Shown: positions 1-8,775 of the stretch, piece by piece
Layout of the letters: every line of letters begins with the position of its first letter
Numbering within the stretch: position 1 is the stretch's first letter
Assembly: GCF_015234355.1 (NCBI RefSeq)
Contig: NZ_JADGMV010000002.1
Location: forward strand, 186,001 to 250,000
Source of the DNA: Psychrobacter sp. NG25
Lineage (GTDB): Bacteria > Pseudomonadota > Gammaproteobacteria > Pseudomonadales > Moraxellaceae
Direction: 5' to 3'
Length of the DNA: 64,000 nucleotides
Translations under genes and position numbers: made by a program
Notes under the pieces: model-generated
What the model was told of the DNA's origin: nothing
The model's database searches: none
What the model saw: the letters and a program-made list of their open reading frames with translations, nothing else

Positions 1-5
1 GGGGC

Positions 6-674
6 TTATTCTGGTTTTTCTACGATAAAAGGGCGATAGTAATTCGCTAAACGGTTTAATGAGTTATCAGGTAAGTCGGGCAGTAGCTTATTCAGTGCCA
101 TACTCATACCTTTATCAATGGCAGCTTTAGCGACTGGCACTGATTTTCGTTTAATCATACCCAGCTTCAATGTTTCGGCATAGCGACTAATGAAATGCGT
201 CAATGTTTGGTCATTCATCGTTTCGAGTGCTGTTTTAAATGCTTTTACATCTACGTGATCAGGGGTAATGGCAGAAAACCCTTTATCGATCAGTTGACCA
301 TCTGCCTCAGATAATTTGAAGCCTACTCGTGTTACCCCGTCATTATCAATAAAAGTCGCATGATCTCTCAAAAAGTGAAAGCTAGGGAGTACTTCTTCAT
401 TGTTTTCTTTACCGAGTAAAATATTGAGCAGTGTATCTGCTGTTTTTTCAACGGTAACAACTATCTTCTGCATAGAGGCTTTGCGTTCAGGATTTGGTGT
501 AATCTCAACCAGTCCAACCAGTAGATTGTCGATCAAATCACGTGCCGTTTGATGGGTGAGTGCATCACGATAAGGGTAGTAGTCTACGGTCTCATTTGAA
601 GCAACGACTTGTTCGGCTTCCTTCACCAATACTTTTAATTTATCTGAGGGTACGAATCCAAAATAGTGCGCCAT
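6..674 (-). CDS. Uncharacterised 222-aa protein
   Basis: I do not recognise this family. The protein is 222 residues, soluble by appearance (no signal peptide or long hydrophobic helix), mixed alpha/beta in character, with a basic stretch near residues 170-180 (GMIKRKSVPVAK). The ATG start at 674 is preceded by a good ribosome binding site (AAAGGAAGC, about 4 nt upstream), so the start is well supported. The stop lies within six bases of the window edge, so the downstream neighbour is not visible. It is transcribed away from cstA, with a 316-bp gap between them that holds a perfect 10-bp inverted repeat. No function is proposed. Confidence 0.75.
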   Translation of the reverse strand: MAHYFGFVPSDKLKVLVKEAEQVVASNETVDYYPYRDALTHQTARDLIDNLLVGLVEITPNPERKASMQKIVVTVEKTADTLLNILLGKENNEEVLPSFHFLRDHATFIDNDGVTRVGFKLSEADGQLIDKGFSAITPDHVDVKAFKTALETMNDQTLTHFISRYAETLKLGMIKRKSVPVAKAAIDKGMSMALNKLLPDLPDNSLNRLANYYRPFIVEKPE

Positions 675-990
675 GATGCTTCCTTTGTTCGCTGTTTCGA
701 TGGTTGCCTGATGTTATATCTATCATTAAATAAGTACTACTTTTACAGGATACTTATTTAAACCTGTGCCGAGTATTTACTCAAAATTTATCACAATACG
801 TCTCATTTAGTGACTTTTTATAATTGTACAGTCTAGGTTTTTTAGCTAGTAATCATATTAAAATATCGCTATTATTCTGCTACAACGGGGTGGGCTGCTC
901 GCGGCACACTAATTTATCATATTTTAAATATTTTGATTTAAAAAGCTTGAACTCATAAGGCTATATGCCACTTGTCTAGGGAGAGATAAG
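675..990. other. Intergenic region between the unknown gene and cstA
   Basis: This 316-bp A+T-rich stretch separates two divergently transcribed genes and must carry both promoters. The only structure I can point to is the inverted repeat at 727-760. I could not pick a convincing -35/-10 pair for cstA. The cstA ribosome site (GGGAGAGATAAG) lies just before 991. No gene is visible. Confidence 0.5.
727..760. repeat. Perfect 10-bp inverted repeat (possible operator)
   Basis: TAAATAAGTA at 727-736 is repeated in inverted orientation (TACTTATTTA) at 751-760, with a 14-nt spacer. It lies 53-86 bp upstream of the minus-strand gene starting at 674. Position and symmetry suit a regulator-binding site, but no T-run or regulator is attached, so the role is inference. 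Confidence 0.45.
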
Positions 991-2682
991 ATGAATAGTG
1001 CTATTGTACTACTATTTGGCGTCGCCGCCATGCTCTGCGGTTACGTGTTTTATTCAAAGTTTATCGCTACAAAAATTTTAGCACTGGACGACAGTCGTCC
1101 CACGCCAGCTCATACCATGAAAGACGGTATAGACTATGTCCCCACCAATAAATATGTATTGTGGGGACATCATTTTACATCAGTCGCAGGGGCCGCACCG
1201 ATTATCGGTCCTGCAATTGCCGTGATATGGGGTTGGTTGCCTGCCATCATTTGGATTGTGTTCGGCACAATCTTTATGGCGGGCGTACATGATATGTCGG
1301 CTATTTGGGCAAGTATGCGTAATAGAGGCCAGTCAATTGGTTCTATCGCTGGTACCGTTATGGGTACCCGTGTGCGCAGTCTGATGATGATCGTCATCTT
1401 CTTGTTATTGCTGATGGTCAATGCTGTATTTGGCGTTGCTATCGCTAACATGATGATAAAAACACCATCTTCTGTATTACCAGTTTGGGGCGCGCTAGTC
1501 GTTGCCTTTATCATTGGTCAGTGTATTTATCGCTACAATATGAATTTGGTTTGGGTATCAATTATCGGGGTAACTGCGTTATACGGACTTATCTATCTTG
1601 GTCCTATGTTCCCTATTGTATTGCCTGAGACTATTTTCGGGTTACCTGATAATGCCGTATGGATTATTATCTTGTTTGCCTATGCAGCGGTTGCTTCGCT
1701 ATTGCCTGTATGGATGCTATTACAACCACGTGATTATATTAATGGTTTACAGTTATTCGTTGGTTTGATTTTATTATATGCTGCGATTTTTATCGCGACG
1801 CCTGATATTGTCGCGCCAGCTATTAATACATCATTACCAATGGACACACCTTCACTGATGCCGTTGTTGTTTGTCACGATTGCTTGTGGTGCTATTTCAG
1901 GGTTCCATGGTTTGGTCGCGACAGGTACGACTTCTAAGCAGATTGACAAAGAAGGAGACGTTCGTTTCGTTGGTTACTTCGGCGCATTGGGCGAAGGTAT
2001 GCTCGCACTGGGTGCCGTTTTAGCCGCAACCGCAGGTTTTGCTACGCTTGGTGATTGGGAAGCAGTTTACCAAAAATTCGGCGACGGTTCGATTGGTGCC
2101 TTTATTGATGGTGGTGCAACCATCTTGAATGCTGGTGTTGGTATTGATATGGTGCTATCACAGACCATGCTTACGGTAATGGCTGCATTGTTTGCAGGTA
2201 CTACGATGGATACTGGTGTACGTCTGCAACGTTATATCTTCCAAGAATTTGGTGAGATTTATAAATTGCCTGTACTTAGTAAAAGTATTGTCGCAACATT
2301 GCTCGCAGTCGGAACTTGTCTATTATTAGCATTTGGTGCTGGTGGTATTGATGGTGCTGGTGGTATGGTTATCTGGCCACTATTTGGTACAACCAATCAG
2401 TTAATGGCTGCCTTAACCTTAATGATCGTAACGGTTATCTTGTTACGTAAAGGCAAACCTGTCTGGTTTACCTTAGCGCCGTTGTCGTTCCTATTGGTCA
2501 TGACCGTATTCGCACTATTGATTCAGCTTAAAACTTTTTTCACGGATGGAAATTGGCTGCTTATCATTATGGACATCATCATTTTGATAGCGACTATTCT
2601 AGTCACGTTTGAGAGTCTATCTGTATTGCGCAAAGAATGGTCGTTACATAAAGGTAAAGGCAAAATCGAAGATGATGCCTAA
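991..2682 (+). CDS. cstA: Carbon starvation protein CstA (pyruvate/peptide transporter)
   Basis: CstA-family inner-membrane transporter of 563 residues. In enterobacteria the family imports pyruvate and has been linked to peptide uptake during carbon starvation. The family N-terminus is clear: a first membrane helix, then the NKYVLWGHHFTSVAGAAPI segment around residues 53-72 and a WIVFGTIFMAGVHDM segment. Many further helices follow, and a short charged tail ends the protein. It is shorter than the ~700-aa E. coli CstA, as in the short CstA subgroup. The ATG has a GGGAGA ribosome site. A strong hairpin terminator follows at 2764-2796, so the two downstream genes probably have their own promoter. 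The usual small CstA partner (YbdD/YjiX type) is not seen, but a different small protein ending in Cys-Cys lies immediately downstream. Confidence 0.95.
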   Translation: MNSAIVLLFGVAAMLCGYVFYSKFIATKILALDDSRPTPAHTMKDGIDYVPTNKYVLWGHHFTSVAGAAPIIGPAIAVIWGWLPAIIWIVFGTIFMAGVHDMSAIWASMRNRGQSIGSIAGTVMGTRVRSLMMIVIFLLLLMVNAVFGVAIANMMIKTPSSVLPVWGALVVAFIIGQCIYRYNMNLVWVSIIGVTALYGLIYLGPMFPIVLPETIFGLPDNAVWIIILFAYAAVASLLPVWMLLQPRDYINGLQLFVGLILLYAAIFIATPDIVAPAINTSLPMDTPSLMPLLFVTIACGAISGFHGLVATGTTSKQIDKEGDVRFVGYFGALGEGMLALGAVLAATAGFATLGDWEAVYQKFGDGSIGAFIDGGATILNAGVGIDMVLSQTMLTVMAALFAGTTMDTGVRLQRYIFQEFGEIYKLPVLSKSIVATLLAVGTCLLLAFGAGGIDGAGGMVIWPLFGTTNQLMAALTLMIVTVILLRKGKPVWFTLAPLSFLLVMTVFALLIQLKTFFTDGNWLLIIMDIIILIATILVTFESLSVLRKEWSLHKGKGKIEDDA

Positions 2683-2763
2683 TATCTGATACCTAATAAG
2701 TGTCAATCATTTAAGTGCCATCGAGTATTTAATTAATAGGCCAGTACATATATTGTAAAAAAT

Positions 2764-2796
2764 AAAAAACGCTAGCAGCCATTGCTGGCGTTTTTT
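2764..2796 (+). terminator. Rho-independent terminator after cstA
   Basis: A 14-bp stem (2764-2777 with 2783-2796, one G-T pair) encloses a 5-nt loop and ends in TTTTTT. It lies 82 bp beyond the cstA stop. Confidence 0.85.
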
Positions 2797-2843
2797 GTAT
2801 CAAATAGGCATGATAGATAACAAGACGTAGGAGATGAAAAGTT

Positions 2844-3167
2844 ATGGACGATACCAATATTTCAAATAATGCTAAACCAAGCGATACCATATCGAACGAT
2901 ATGCCAGATATTCAGCCATGGTGGAAACGGTTTACTGCTGGGCTAAATGAGTTTTATCATGCGCCATACCGTCAGACGATGGCACGTGCAGCACGTGATG
3001 AAGAAGATTTTTTTATGCTACTCATGTTTGCTGAGAGTTTAGGTATTGATAATCCTGCCAGCTTTTATACGCTAGAGTTGCAGCCTTTATTTTTAGAAAA
3101 CTTCCACGAATGGCATACTAGAATGGGCATGGATAGATGTCCCTTTGACCACGTTGGATGTTGCTAA
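2844..3167 (+). CDS. cory-CC-star family small protein
   Basis: A 107-residue protein ending in ...RCPFDHVGCC-stop. The paired cysteines immediately before the stop, the WxxR...FYHAPYRQTMARAARDEEDFF core and the H-W-H region match the cory-CC-star family, named for its C-terminal Cys-Cys-stop. The function is unknown. No signal peptide or membrane helix is visible. Members are often found with an ArsA/Get3-like ATPase, and one lies 140 bp downstream here. An AGGAG ribosome site precedes the ATG at a rather long spacing (~11 nt). The C-terminal cysteines could be modified or bind metal (inference). A short interspersed repeat separates the gene from the ATPase. Confidence 0.8.
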   Translation: MDDTNISNNAKPSDTISNDMPDIQPWWKRFTAGLNEFYHAPYRQTMARAARDEEDFFMLLMFAESLGIDNPASFYTLELQPLFLENFHEWHTRMGMDRCPFDHVGCC

Positions 3168-3174
3168 TAGCAGC

Positions 3175-3282
3175 TATAGTCAAAGAACTCTAAAATGGGT
3201 ACAAGGCAGCCGACTGCAGATTGTACAAGTAGTACATCTAAGGAGGATAACGCCATAGCGGTTTAGTATTTCACCGACTATA
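3175..3282. repeat. Short MITE-like interspersed element (~108 bp)
   Basis: The segment is bounded by imperfect inverted ends: TATAGTC followed by AAAGAACTCTAAAATGG on the left, and the inverse of TATAGTCGGTGAAATACTAAA on the right. The left end also resembles an isolated sequence at 49056-49081. It contains no ORF. The size and non-coding nature suggest a non-autonomous mobile repeat. It sits between the cory-CC-star gene and the ArsA-like gene and may carry part of the latter's promoter. Confidence 0.5.
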
Positions 3283-3307
3283 TATTGATTAAAAAAGAGA
3301 GATAAGC

Positions 3308-4324
3308 ATGGCATTACATTCTTTACAGGCATTGGTAGAGCAACTAGTAACACAACCGATTATATTTATCGGTGGAAAAGGCGGTGTGGGAAAGACTACG
3401 ACTGCCGCTGCACTTGCCAGTTACTATGCCAGTCAACAGAAAAAGACCTTAATTGTCTCAACCGATCCAGCACACAGTTTAGGCGATGTATTAAATGTTC
3501 GACTGAAGAACGAAAAAACAGTGATATCACCTTATTTGGATGCGATTGAGCTAAACCCTGACACTATCGTTGATGAGCATTTTGCACAAGTTGAGCGCAC
3601 CATTACAGCCTATGCTAATCCAGATATGATGCCCAAGATTCGAGAGCACCTGAAACTATCAAAATCAGCACCAGGCGCACAAGAAGCGGCGATGCTTGAG
3701 TCTATGTGCCAGCATTTAGTGAACGCTGCAGATGCAGATTACGATCACATTATTTTTGATACGGCACCAACAGGTCATACTTTGCGATTACTGGTACTAC
3801 CAGAGATGATGGGTGCATGGACGGATGGACTGCTCGCACAGCAGCGCCGACAGTCTAAATTGCGCTCGGTGGCAAATCACTTAGACAGTCACAATCAAAA
3901 AAATGATAAAAATGATGTGGCAAATCCATTTGCAGCAAAAAAATCCGACCGTTGGGAGCAAGCTGTATCTGTGTTAGAAAAACGCAAGCAGCTATTTCGT
4001 CAGGCAGGAGTACTGCTTCATGACCGTACCCAAACAGCGATTGTATTGGTCATGACCGCCGACGTATTGCCATTAGCTGAGACCAGACGAGCAATCAAAC
4101 AGTTAGAAGAAAGTAAGCTCACGCCAGCAGCGATAGTCATCAATCAACTAATAACGCCTACTCAGTCTGATGATTTTTGGCAGCGTCGAGCAGATAGGCA
4201 GCAGCAAATTATGCAAGATATAGAACAAAGCTTTACCAAGTATCCGTTATATCCAATTTATCTGCAGCAAACAGATGTACGCGGCACTGCTGCACTCAGT
4301 GCTTTATTGCGACCAGTACTATAA
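3308..4324 (+). CDS. ArsA/Get3-family ATPase
   Basis: A single-domain ArsA-type ATPase of 338 residues. It carries the deviant P-loop GGKGGVGKTTTAAALA at residues 22-37 with the signature lysine at 24, an STDPAHSLGDVL motif (the A-loop/switch I region of the ArsA/Get3 family) near residue 51, and the FDTAPTGHTLRLL switch II motif near residue 155. The family uses ATP to move arsenite pump subunits or to deliver tail-anchored membrane proteins. No arsB, arsC or arsR is nearby, so an arsenic role is unlikely. Its neighbour is the cory-CC-star protein, with cstA beyond, suggesting a chaperone-like role for that set (inference). It has one ATPase domain rather than the fused pair of classical ArsA. 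No clear terminator is seen before the convergent gene. Confidence 0.88.
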   Translation: MALHSLQALVEQLVTQPIIFIGGKGGVGKTTTAAALASYYASQQKKTLIVSTDPAHSLGDVLNVRLKNEKTVISPYLDAIELNPDTIVDEHFAQVERTITAYANPDMMPKIREHLKLSKSAPGAQEAAMLESMCQHLVNAADADYDHIIFDTAPTGHTLRLLVLPEMMGAWTDGLLAQQRRQSKLRSVANHLDSHNQKNDKNDVANPFAAKKSDRWEQAVSVLEKRKQLFRQAGVLLHDRTQTAIVLVMTADVLPLAETRRAIKQLEESKLTPAAIVINQLITPTQSDDFWQRRADRQQQIMQDIEQSFTKYPLYPIYLQQTDVRGTAALSALLRPVL

Positions 4325-4395
4325 ATATTCGAGAATTTCGAGAATAACGCTGGCAGTTACTTTATTTTCTATGTTTGTAATTATGATCAGTTTGG

Positions 4396-5955
4396 CTAGT
4401 CATGATTATACGACTGCAATTTAGCTGAAAGCGACCATGCCATATCTGCTCGTAACAACTGAGCTTGTTCGGATTTTCCACTACTAAGTGATGACCATTG
4501 CGGCTTGCCACGTGCTTTTTTTAACTCACTTGGTAATTTATGCGTTGGCCATGGCGTCACTAAGTTGTCGTCTTCATTTTGATCTGATTCAACGTTATTT
4601 TTTTCGCCTTTATATATCAGTTGGGTCGCATCTGTTGCAGCATGTCCACGATGACGTAGTGCCGTGAGTAAATCTATCGAGCGAGTGGCCAGTAATGTCA
4701 ACGTAGCAGGATCAATATATAAGCGTTTTACCCCTGAGATCCTATCAGCAATGCTACTTGTGTTAGACAATAACCCTCCTGCAATGCCACCAATTGCTGC
4801 ACCCAACCCCAATGTGGTGCCTAATGCTGCTGCATCAACACCTAAGCCTAATAGTGCGCCGGCTGCTACCCCAGAAGTCGTGCGTATGCCGTAGCTCTTT
4901 AACAGTTCAGGGTCAAATGGATCTTGTTGGTAGGCCTGCAATTCAAGTGGCGTGGCAGCAACTGCATTGTCATAAAACTTATATAAGTTAAGCAGATTAT
5001 GCTGCATAGCACGCTCGCTTTGGCGAACAGCTTCCTGCATTTGTGCCAACACTGGCATAGGATCGTCGCTGTCATTAATCTCACGAACGAAAGCGGCGAC
5101 ATTGATCAGAAAGTCAGCAATGATAATATTTGCTTCATCACTCAGTTGTGCCCAGTTTTCCGTCCGACGCTGCATCAACTGCTCAAGCATCTCAGAGTGG
5201 GTAAGCATGGTGGCAAGGTTTTGCCATAAGTGCATTTCATCTTCGAACTCAAAAGCAACCGAATCAAAACGCGTGGAAATATGCAAGTTTCGTCTTGCCA
5301 GCATCGTCTGCCATTCGTCGATATTGGCATCTTGACTGTCCGTGAAATTAAAGACAGGCATCACAGGAATAGCAGACCAAGACAAAATAGCCAGCTCATC
5401 TTTATACTTACCTAACACTGGCTCACGCGCATCAACGACGTAAATGGCCATATCGCTTGCCAGCAGTTGCCGAATCACTTTGGCTTCTTGGCTATAGTCA
5501 TAGTTGTCTGAATGGTCTACACCTTGAGCAATATCCGACGCCAGAAACTGCTGTAAGCGTTCAATACCATCACGCCGACTGGCTGTATTATCTTCTAACC
5601 AATCCATCAATCCTGAGGCATCTTCTAGACCAGGCGTGTCATATAGTGCCACTAAGACTTCGCCAGTTTGGCTATCTGTCAGTTGCGCCTGCTCGACATG
5701 CCGTGTGGTGGCAGCCTCGTTTTTAACTTCACCAAAATAAACGTCACGTAACAAGGTGCGCAAAATAGACGTCTTACCAGTATTGGTATGACCAACGACC
5801 GCCAGTTTGAGCGCTTCACCACTGGCTACCGTTTTCTTAGTCATCGTGGCATCAGCAGTAACAGCATCAGGCGCTACTGCATACCCTTTATCCGCAAAGA
5901 GTTCAACTGGTTTGTCATTGTTTTTATTATTATCATAATTGTCATCGTTATTCAT
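4396..5955 (-). CDS. GTPase with DUF3482 C-terminal domain
   Basis: A 519-residue protein with an Era/TrmE-like GTPase domain after ~50 low-complexity, Asn/Asp-rich residues. The P-loop is GHTNTGKTS at residues 55-63 and the G3 motif is YDTPGLED. A helical DUF3482 region follows, then a glycine-rich hydrophobic segment (GVAAGALLGLGVDAAALG..., roughly residues 360-400) that could insert in a membrane. DUF3482 GTPases are usually encoded beside a DUF2868 membrane protein. Here that partner is two genes upstream in the same direction, with a sterol-desaturase-like gene in between. The function is unknown. The ribosome site before the ATG is weak. It is the last gene of a three-gene run and ends convergently with the ArsA-like gene. 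Confidence 0.85.
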   Translation of the reverse strand: MNNDDNYDNNKNNDKPVELFADKGYAVAPDAVTADATMTKKTVASGEALKLAVVGHTNTGKTSILRTLLRDVYFGEVKNEAATTRHVEQAQLTDSQTGEVLVALYDTPGLEDASGLMDWLEDNTASRRDGIERLQQFLASDIAQGVDHSDNYDYSQEAKVIRQLLASDMAIYVVDAREPVLGKYKDELAILSWSAIPVMPVFNFTDSQDANIDEWQTMLARRNLHISTRFDSVAFEFEDEMHLWQNLATMLTHSEMLEQLMQRRTENWAQLSDEANIIIADFLINVAAFVREINDSDDPMPVLAQMQEAVRQSERAMQHNLLNLYKFYDNAVAATPLELQAYQQDPFDPELLKSYGIRTTSGVAAGALLGLGVDAAALGTTLGLGAAIGGIAGGLLSNTSSIADRISGVKRLYIDPATLTLLATRSIDLLTALRHRGHAATDATQLIYKGEKNNVESDQNEDDNLVTPWPTHKLPSELKKARGKPQWSSLSSGKSEQAQLLRADMAWSLSAKLQSYNHD

Positions 5956-5992
5956 AATAGAATCTTATATTAATGAGGAATATTCAAAAGCG

Positions 5993-6967
5993 TTATGCGG
6001 CACTGGGTGGTCTGAACAATACTTTTAACTTCTGCTTAAAACCTTTGGCACGAAAGACACGCTGCCACATACGATAAAACACTCCAAAGATTAAACCAAT
6101 AATATTATCGTGACTGGCTTCACCAACTGCGCCGTATTGCACGGGATTATTGATGGTATCTTCTTCTACATAAGTACCAAACCAGCGATCAAAAACAATA
6201 AGGACGCCGCCGTAGTTTTGGTCAATGTATTCATCGTTGGTACCATGATGAGCACGGTGATTGGAGGGTGTATCAAAAATATACTCAACCCATTTCGGAA
6301 ATTTACCAACGGTTTCGGTATGGATAAAAAACTGATAAATAAGATCAAGCGCGTAAAAGAAAAACACCCACACGGGATGCACACCAAGTAGCATTAATGG
6401 CACAAAGAATAACCACCAACCTGTGACTGAGTACAGTAAACTTTGGCGCATCGCAGTGGATAGGTTCATATTATCATCAGAATGATGCAATACATGGGCA
6501 GACCAAAACCAATTCATCCGGTGCGAGGCACGATGGAACCAATAATAGCTAAACTCAACCGCGATAAATATAGGAATAGCCGTCAGCCAAGTGACCTCAA
6601 TGGTAAACAATCGATATTGATATAACCATAAACAGATGGGTATGACGATAAGTGCTTGTACCACTAGCTCAAAACCCAAGTAAGAGCCACCCAAGCTAAA
6701 GTTGGTCATCGCACGTCTCCAACTGAAGCTCTGACCATTACCGCGCTTAGATTGATAAAACCACTCTGCTAGGAATAATAAGAAAAACGGTCCACCTGCC
6801 AGCGGTAATAGCCACTCTTGCCAGTGCGCAGGCAAAATACTTGTTAGCATTGGGTGCCATGACTCAGGAGAAATGGTCAAAATCGTTTGATTCAGAGCCT
6901 CTTTATAACCATCCAATATCTGACCATATTGACCTAGCGTCATCAGGTCGTTATCTGCTGCTGTCAT
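5993..6967 (-). CDS. Fatty acid hydroxylase / sterol desaturase family protein
   Basis: A 324-residue integral membrane di-iron enzyme. The histidine clusters of the superfamily are present: HRASH, HVLHHS and HRAHHG, between hydrophobic helices, with YYWFHRASHR near residue 140 and FDTPSNHRAHHG near residue 233. The family hydroxylates or desaturates lipids using O2. The substrate cannot be read from sequence. The start at 6967 has a strong AAAGGAG ribosome site. The gene lies 63 bp after the DUF2868 gene and 37 bp before the DUF3482 GTPase, so all three are probably co-transcribed. This links the GTPase pair to membrane lipid modification (inference). Confidence 0.88.
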   Translation of the reverse strand: MTAADNDLMTLGQYGQILDGYKEALNQTILTISPESWHPMLTSILPAHWQEWLLPLAGGPFFLLFLAEWFYQSKRGNGQSFSWRRAMTNFSLGGSYLGFELVVQALIVIPICLWLYQYRLFTIEVTWLTAIPIFIAVEFSYYWFHRASHRMNWFWSAHVLHHSDDNMNLSTAMRQSLLYSVTGWWLFFVPLMLLGVHPVWVFFFYALDLIYQFFIHTETVGKFPKWVEYIFDTPSNHRAHHGTNDEYIDQNYGGVLIVFDRWFGTYVEEDTINNPVQYGAVGEASHDNIIGLIFGVFYRMWQRVFRAKGFKQKLKVLFRPPSAA

Positions 6968-7030
6968 ACTGGACTCCTTTCCATTATGAGCTATCCTTAT
7001 CCCTACCAGTGAGCTTTGAAATGCCTTTCT

Positions 7031-8440
7031 CTAACTCTCAGCATCCACCAAACCGATTTTTCGAGCAGAAAGCGCTGTCTGCCATTGCTGATAGCGAACG
7101 CCTTGGTTTTCCACTTGTTGTTGTGATGCCGAAGCATTTGCAATGTTTGAAGTCTCATTATTCAGGTGATTGGCAGTCGGGCGAGTATCACTAAGCAGTT
7201 TTACAATCAGTCCCTCTGTTGCATGACTGGCAATCTGATCAAGCTTACGCAATGTGCCACGGTCAGGCAGCGCTTTATTATGAATACCCAGCACAACCTG
7301 TACTGGGTGACTGTCTAAATACGTCTTTAACCGTGCCATATCGTCACGATCATCTAATATGCCAAAATTTTCCACATCACCTGCAAGTGTGTTATCAAGA
7401 CCTGATTGCCACCAATTATCTTGCTCGGTTGGGTATTCAAGTAGCGCAACCAGTTTCTTGCCAGCACTCACGGTTGCTTTTGGCGCGACAGGGGCAGGTG
7501 CTTCATTAAAATCATCAGCGTCCACTACATGACGTTGCCAAAAATTCAAAATCTTCTGATAGTAGGGCAGTTTGATATCCAAACGCATTTTTTTACGGCG
7601 GAACATCAAAGCACAAAACGCCCAAGCAATCGCTCGTGGTACGATGCCATACATCAGCAAGCTACCAACCAATAACCCCGCCCATTGCCGTGCGACAGAT
7701 AGTGGCATGGCATCTGTCACCAATCTACTCTGTGCGATAGCAGTACTGTCCGGCACCCCAAACCCCACCATACTAGGTAGCCAGCCCAATACATGAGTCA
7801 AAGTAATAAGTGCTTGATCAGACAATAAGGTCGACTCCCAACTAAAGCTGTACTGGCGCACAACCAATAAAAATACAATCGCCAGTAGCATACCGGTCAA
7901 CGTTGCTAGCCACAATTGATGGCTAAATCGACCGAGATACCATCGCATACCACTATGCTGCAATTGACGTTCGTACAAGTTAACCGCGGCCTTGGTCACA
8001 TCATCTTTGCCACGTATTAGGTAACTGGGACTGACAAAACTGGCAAACCAATTAGAAGATTGCTTGCCTTGATTAATCAGCGTCATGGCCAGCCAACCCA
8101 ACAGCATAATAGTATGAAACCCTAATAGACAAACCAGCACGTAAAAGAAGTTAACCACATTAGCCTGTAATAGCGTAAACAGCCCTAAAAATCCTGAAAT
8201 ACACCACACCACGCTCATCACGACCATGATGCCTTTGATACGGCCGTCAATTTTACCCAAAACTTGTGCCAACGCACCGTTACTATCGATACGTGAGGCT
8301 CGGCGATGCAGCTTTTGGATGGGTTTGCCATCTTCGCCTTGCAGTTTTTCTGTGATGAGTAGCGGGTCAGTGGCAAACACATGCTGCTGCGTCTCAAGCG
8401 TGCGTACCAACTCAGTCAATTGGTCTTGGGGTGATAGCAT
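7031..8440 (-). CDS. DUF2868 membrane protein
   Basis: A 469-residue membrane protein of the DUF2868 family, usually paired with DUF3482 GTPases. An N-terminal soluble segment (LTELVRTLETQQHVFATDPLLI) is followed by a helix pair near residues 70-130 (IMVVMSVVWCISGFLGLFT...), another pair near 185-240, a further helix near 280-300, and a long cytoplasmic C-terminal domain. I prefer ATG 8440 over the in-frame codon at 8524, because the intervening residues do not look like family sequence and a GGAT site lies upstream of 8440. It is the first gene of the run with the hydroxylase and the GTPase. The function is unknown. A MITE-like element lies just upstream at 8510-8775. Confidence 0.82.
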   Translation of the reverse strand: MLSPQDQLTELVRTLETQQHVFATDPLLITEKLQGEDGKPIQKLHRRASRIDSNGALAQVLGKIDGRIKGIMVVMSVVWCISGFLGLFTLLQANVVNFFYVLVCLLGFHTIMLLGWLAMTLINQGKQSSNWFASFVSPSYLIRGKDDVTKAAVNLYERQLQHSGMRWYLGRFSHQLWLATLTGMLLAIVFLLVVRQYSFSWESTLLSDQALITLTHVLGWLPSMVGFGVPDSTAIAQSRLVTDAMPLSVARQWAGLLVGSLLMYGIVPRAIAWAFCALMFRRKKMRLDIKLPYYQKILNFWQRHVVDADDFNEAPAPVAPKATVSAGKKLVALLEYPTEQDNWWQSGLDNTLAGDVENFGILDDRDDMARLKTYLDSHPVQVVLGIHNKALPDRGTLRKLDQIASHATEGLIVKLLSDTRPTANHLNNETSNIANASASQQQVENQGVRYQQWQTALSARKIGLVDAES

Positions 8441-8509
8441 AATGCGATAACATCCGTATAAAAGCGTTGATTTAGAATGGTCATAATTGATTATTGTAGC
8501 GTATATATA

Positions 8510-8775
8510 GGGTCTGTTGAACACTCAAATATTAGGGCTGCTGATTGCTAAAATTGCACCAGACTAGGCGCAAGCCGACGATGATGTCCAGACCTTAGCT
8601 AGGAATTGCAACAACGTTTGGAGTGATTTTAGCGTCAGCCCTTTGGGGCAGTACTATTTTTTGCCAATATATGGCGAAATTGTTTTACCTAGAATGACTA
8701 GGCATCAAAAATTTCACTGCATACTGTCTAAAAAATAGTAACTGCCAGCACCACATTTGAATGTTCAATAGACCC
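8510..8775. repeat. MITE-like element, copy 1 (~266 bp)
   Basis: The ends form a 21-bp terminal inverted repeat (8510-8530 and 8755-8775; 19 of 21 match), flanked by TA on both sides as a possible target duplication. No ORF is present. Internal stretches match a second copy at 32068-32349: GCTGATTGCTAAAA near the left end, TACTATTTTTTGCCA in the middle and GTCTAAAAAATAGT near the right end. An internal 11-bp perfect hairpin pairs 8652-8662 with 8730-8740. It lies upstream of the DUF2868 gene in the gap before the SDR gene. Probably a non-autonomous element; no matching transposase is in the window. Confidence 0.65.

Noticed and set aside
1170..1514. Long minus-strand frame opposite cstA, and similar opposite-strand frames in copA, accC, pxpB and dat.
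   Set aside because: They are shadows of strongly supported genes and encode no recognisable motif.
3308..4324. Reading the ArsA-like ATPase as part of an arsenic resistance operon.
   Set aside because: No arsB, arsC, arsD or arsR is nearby, and the protein has a single ATPase domain.
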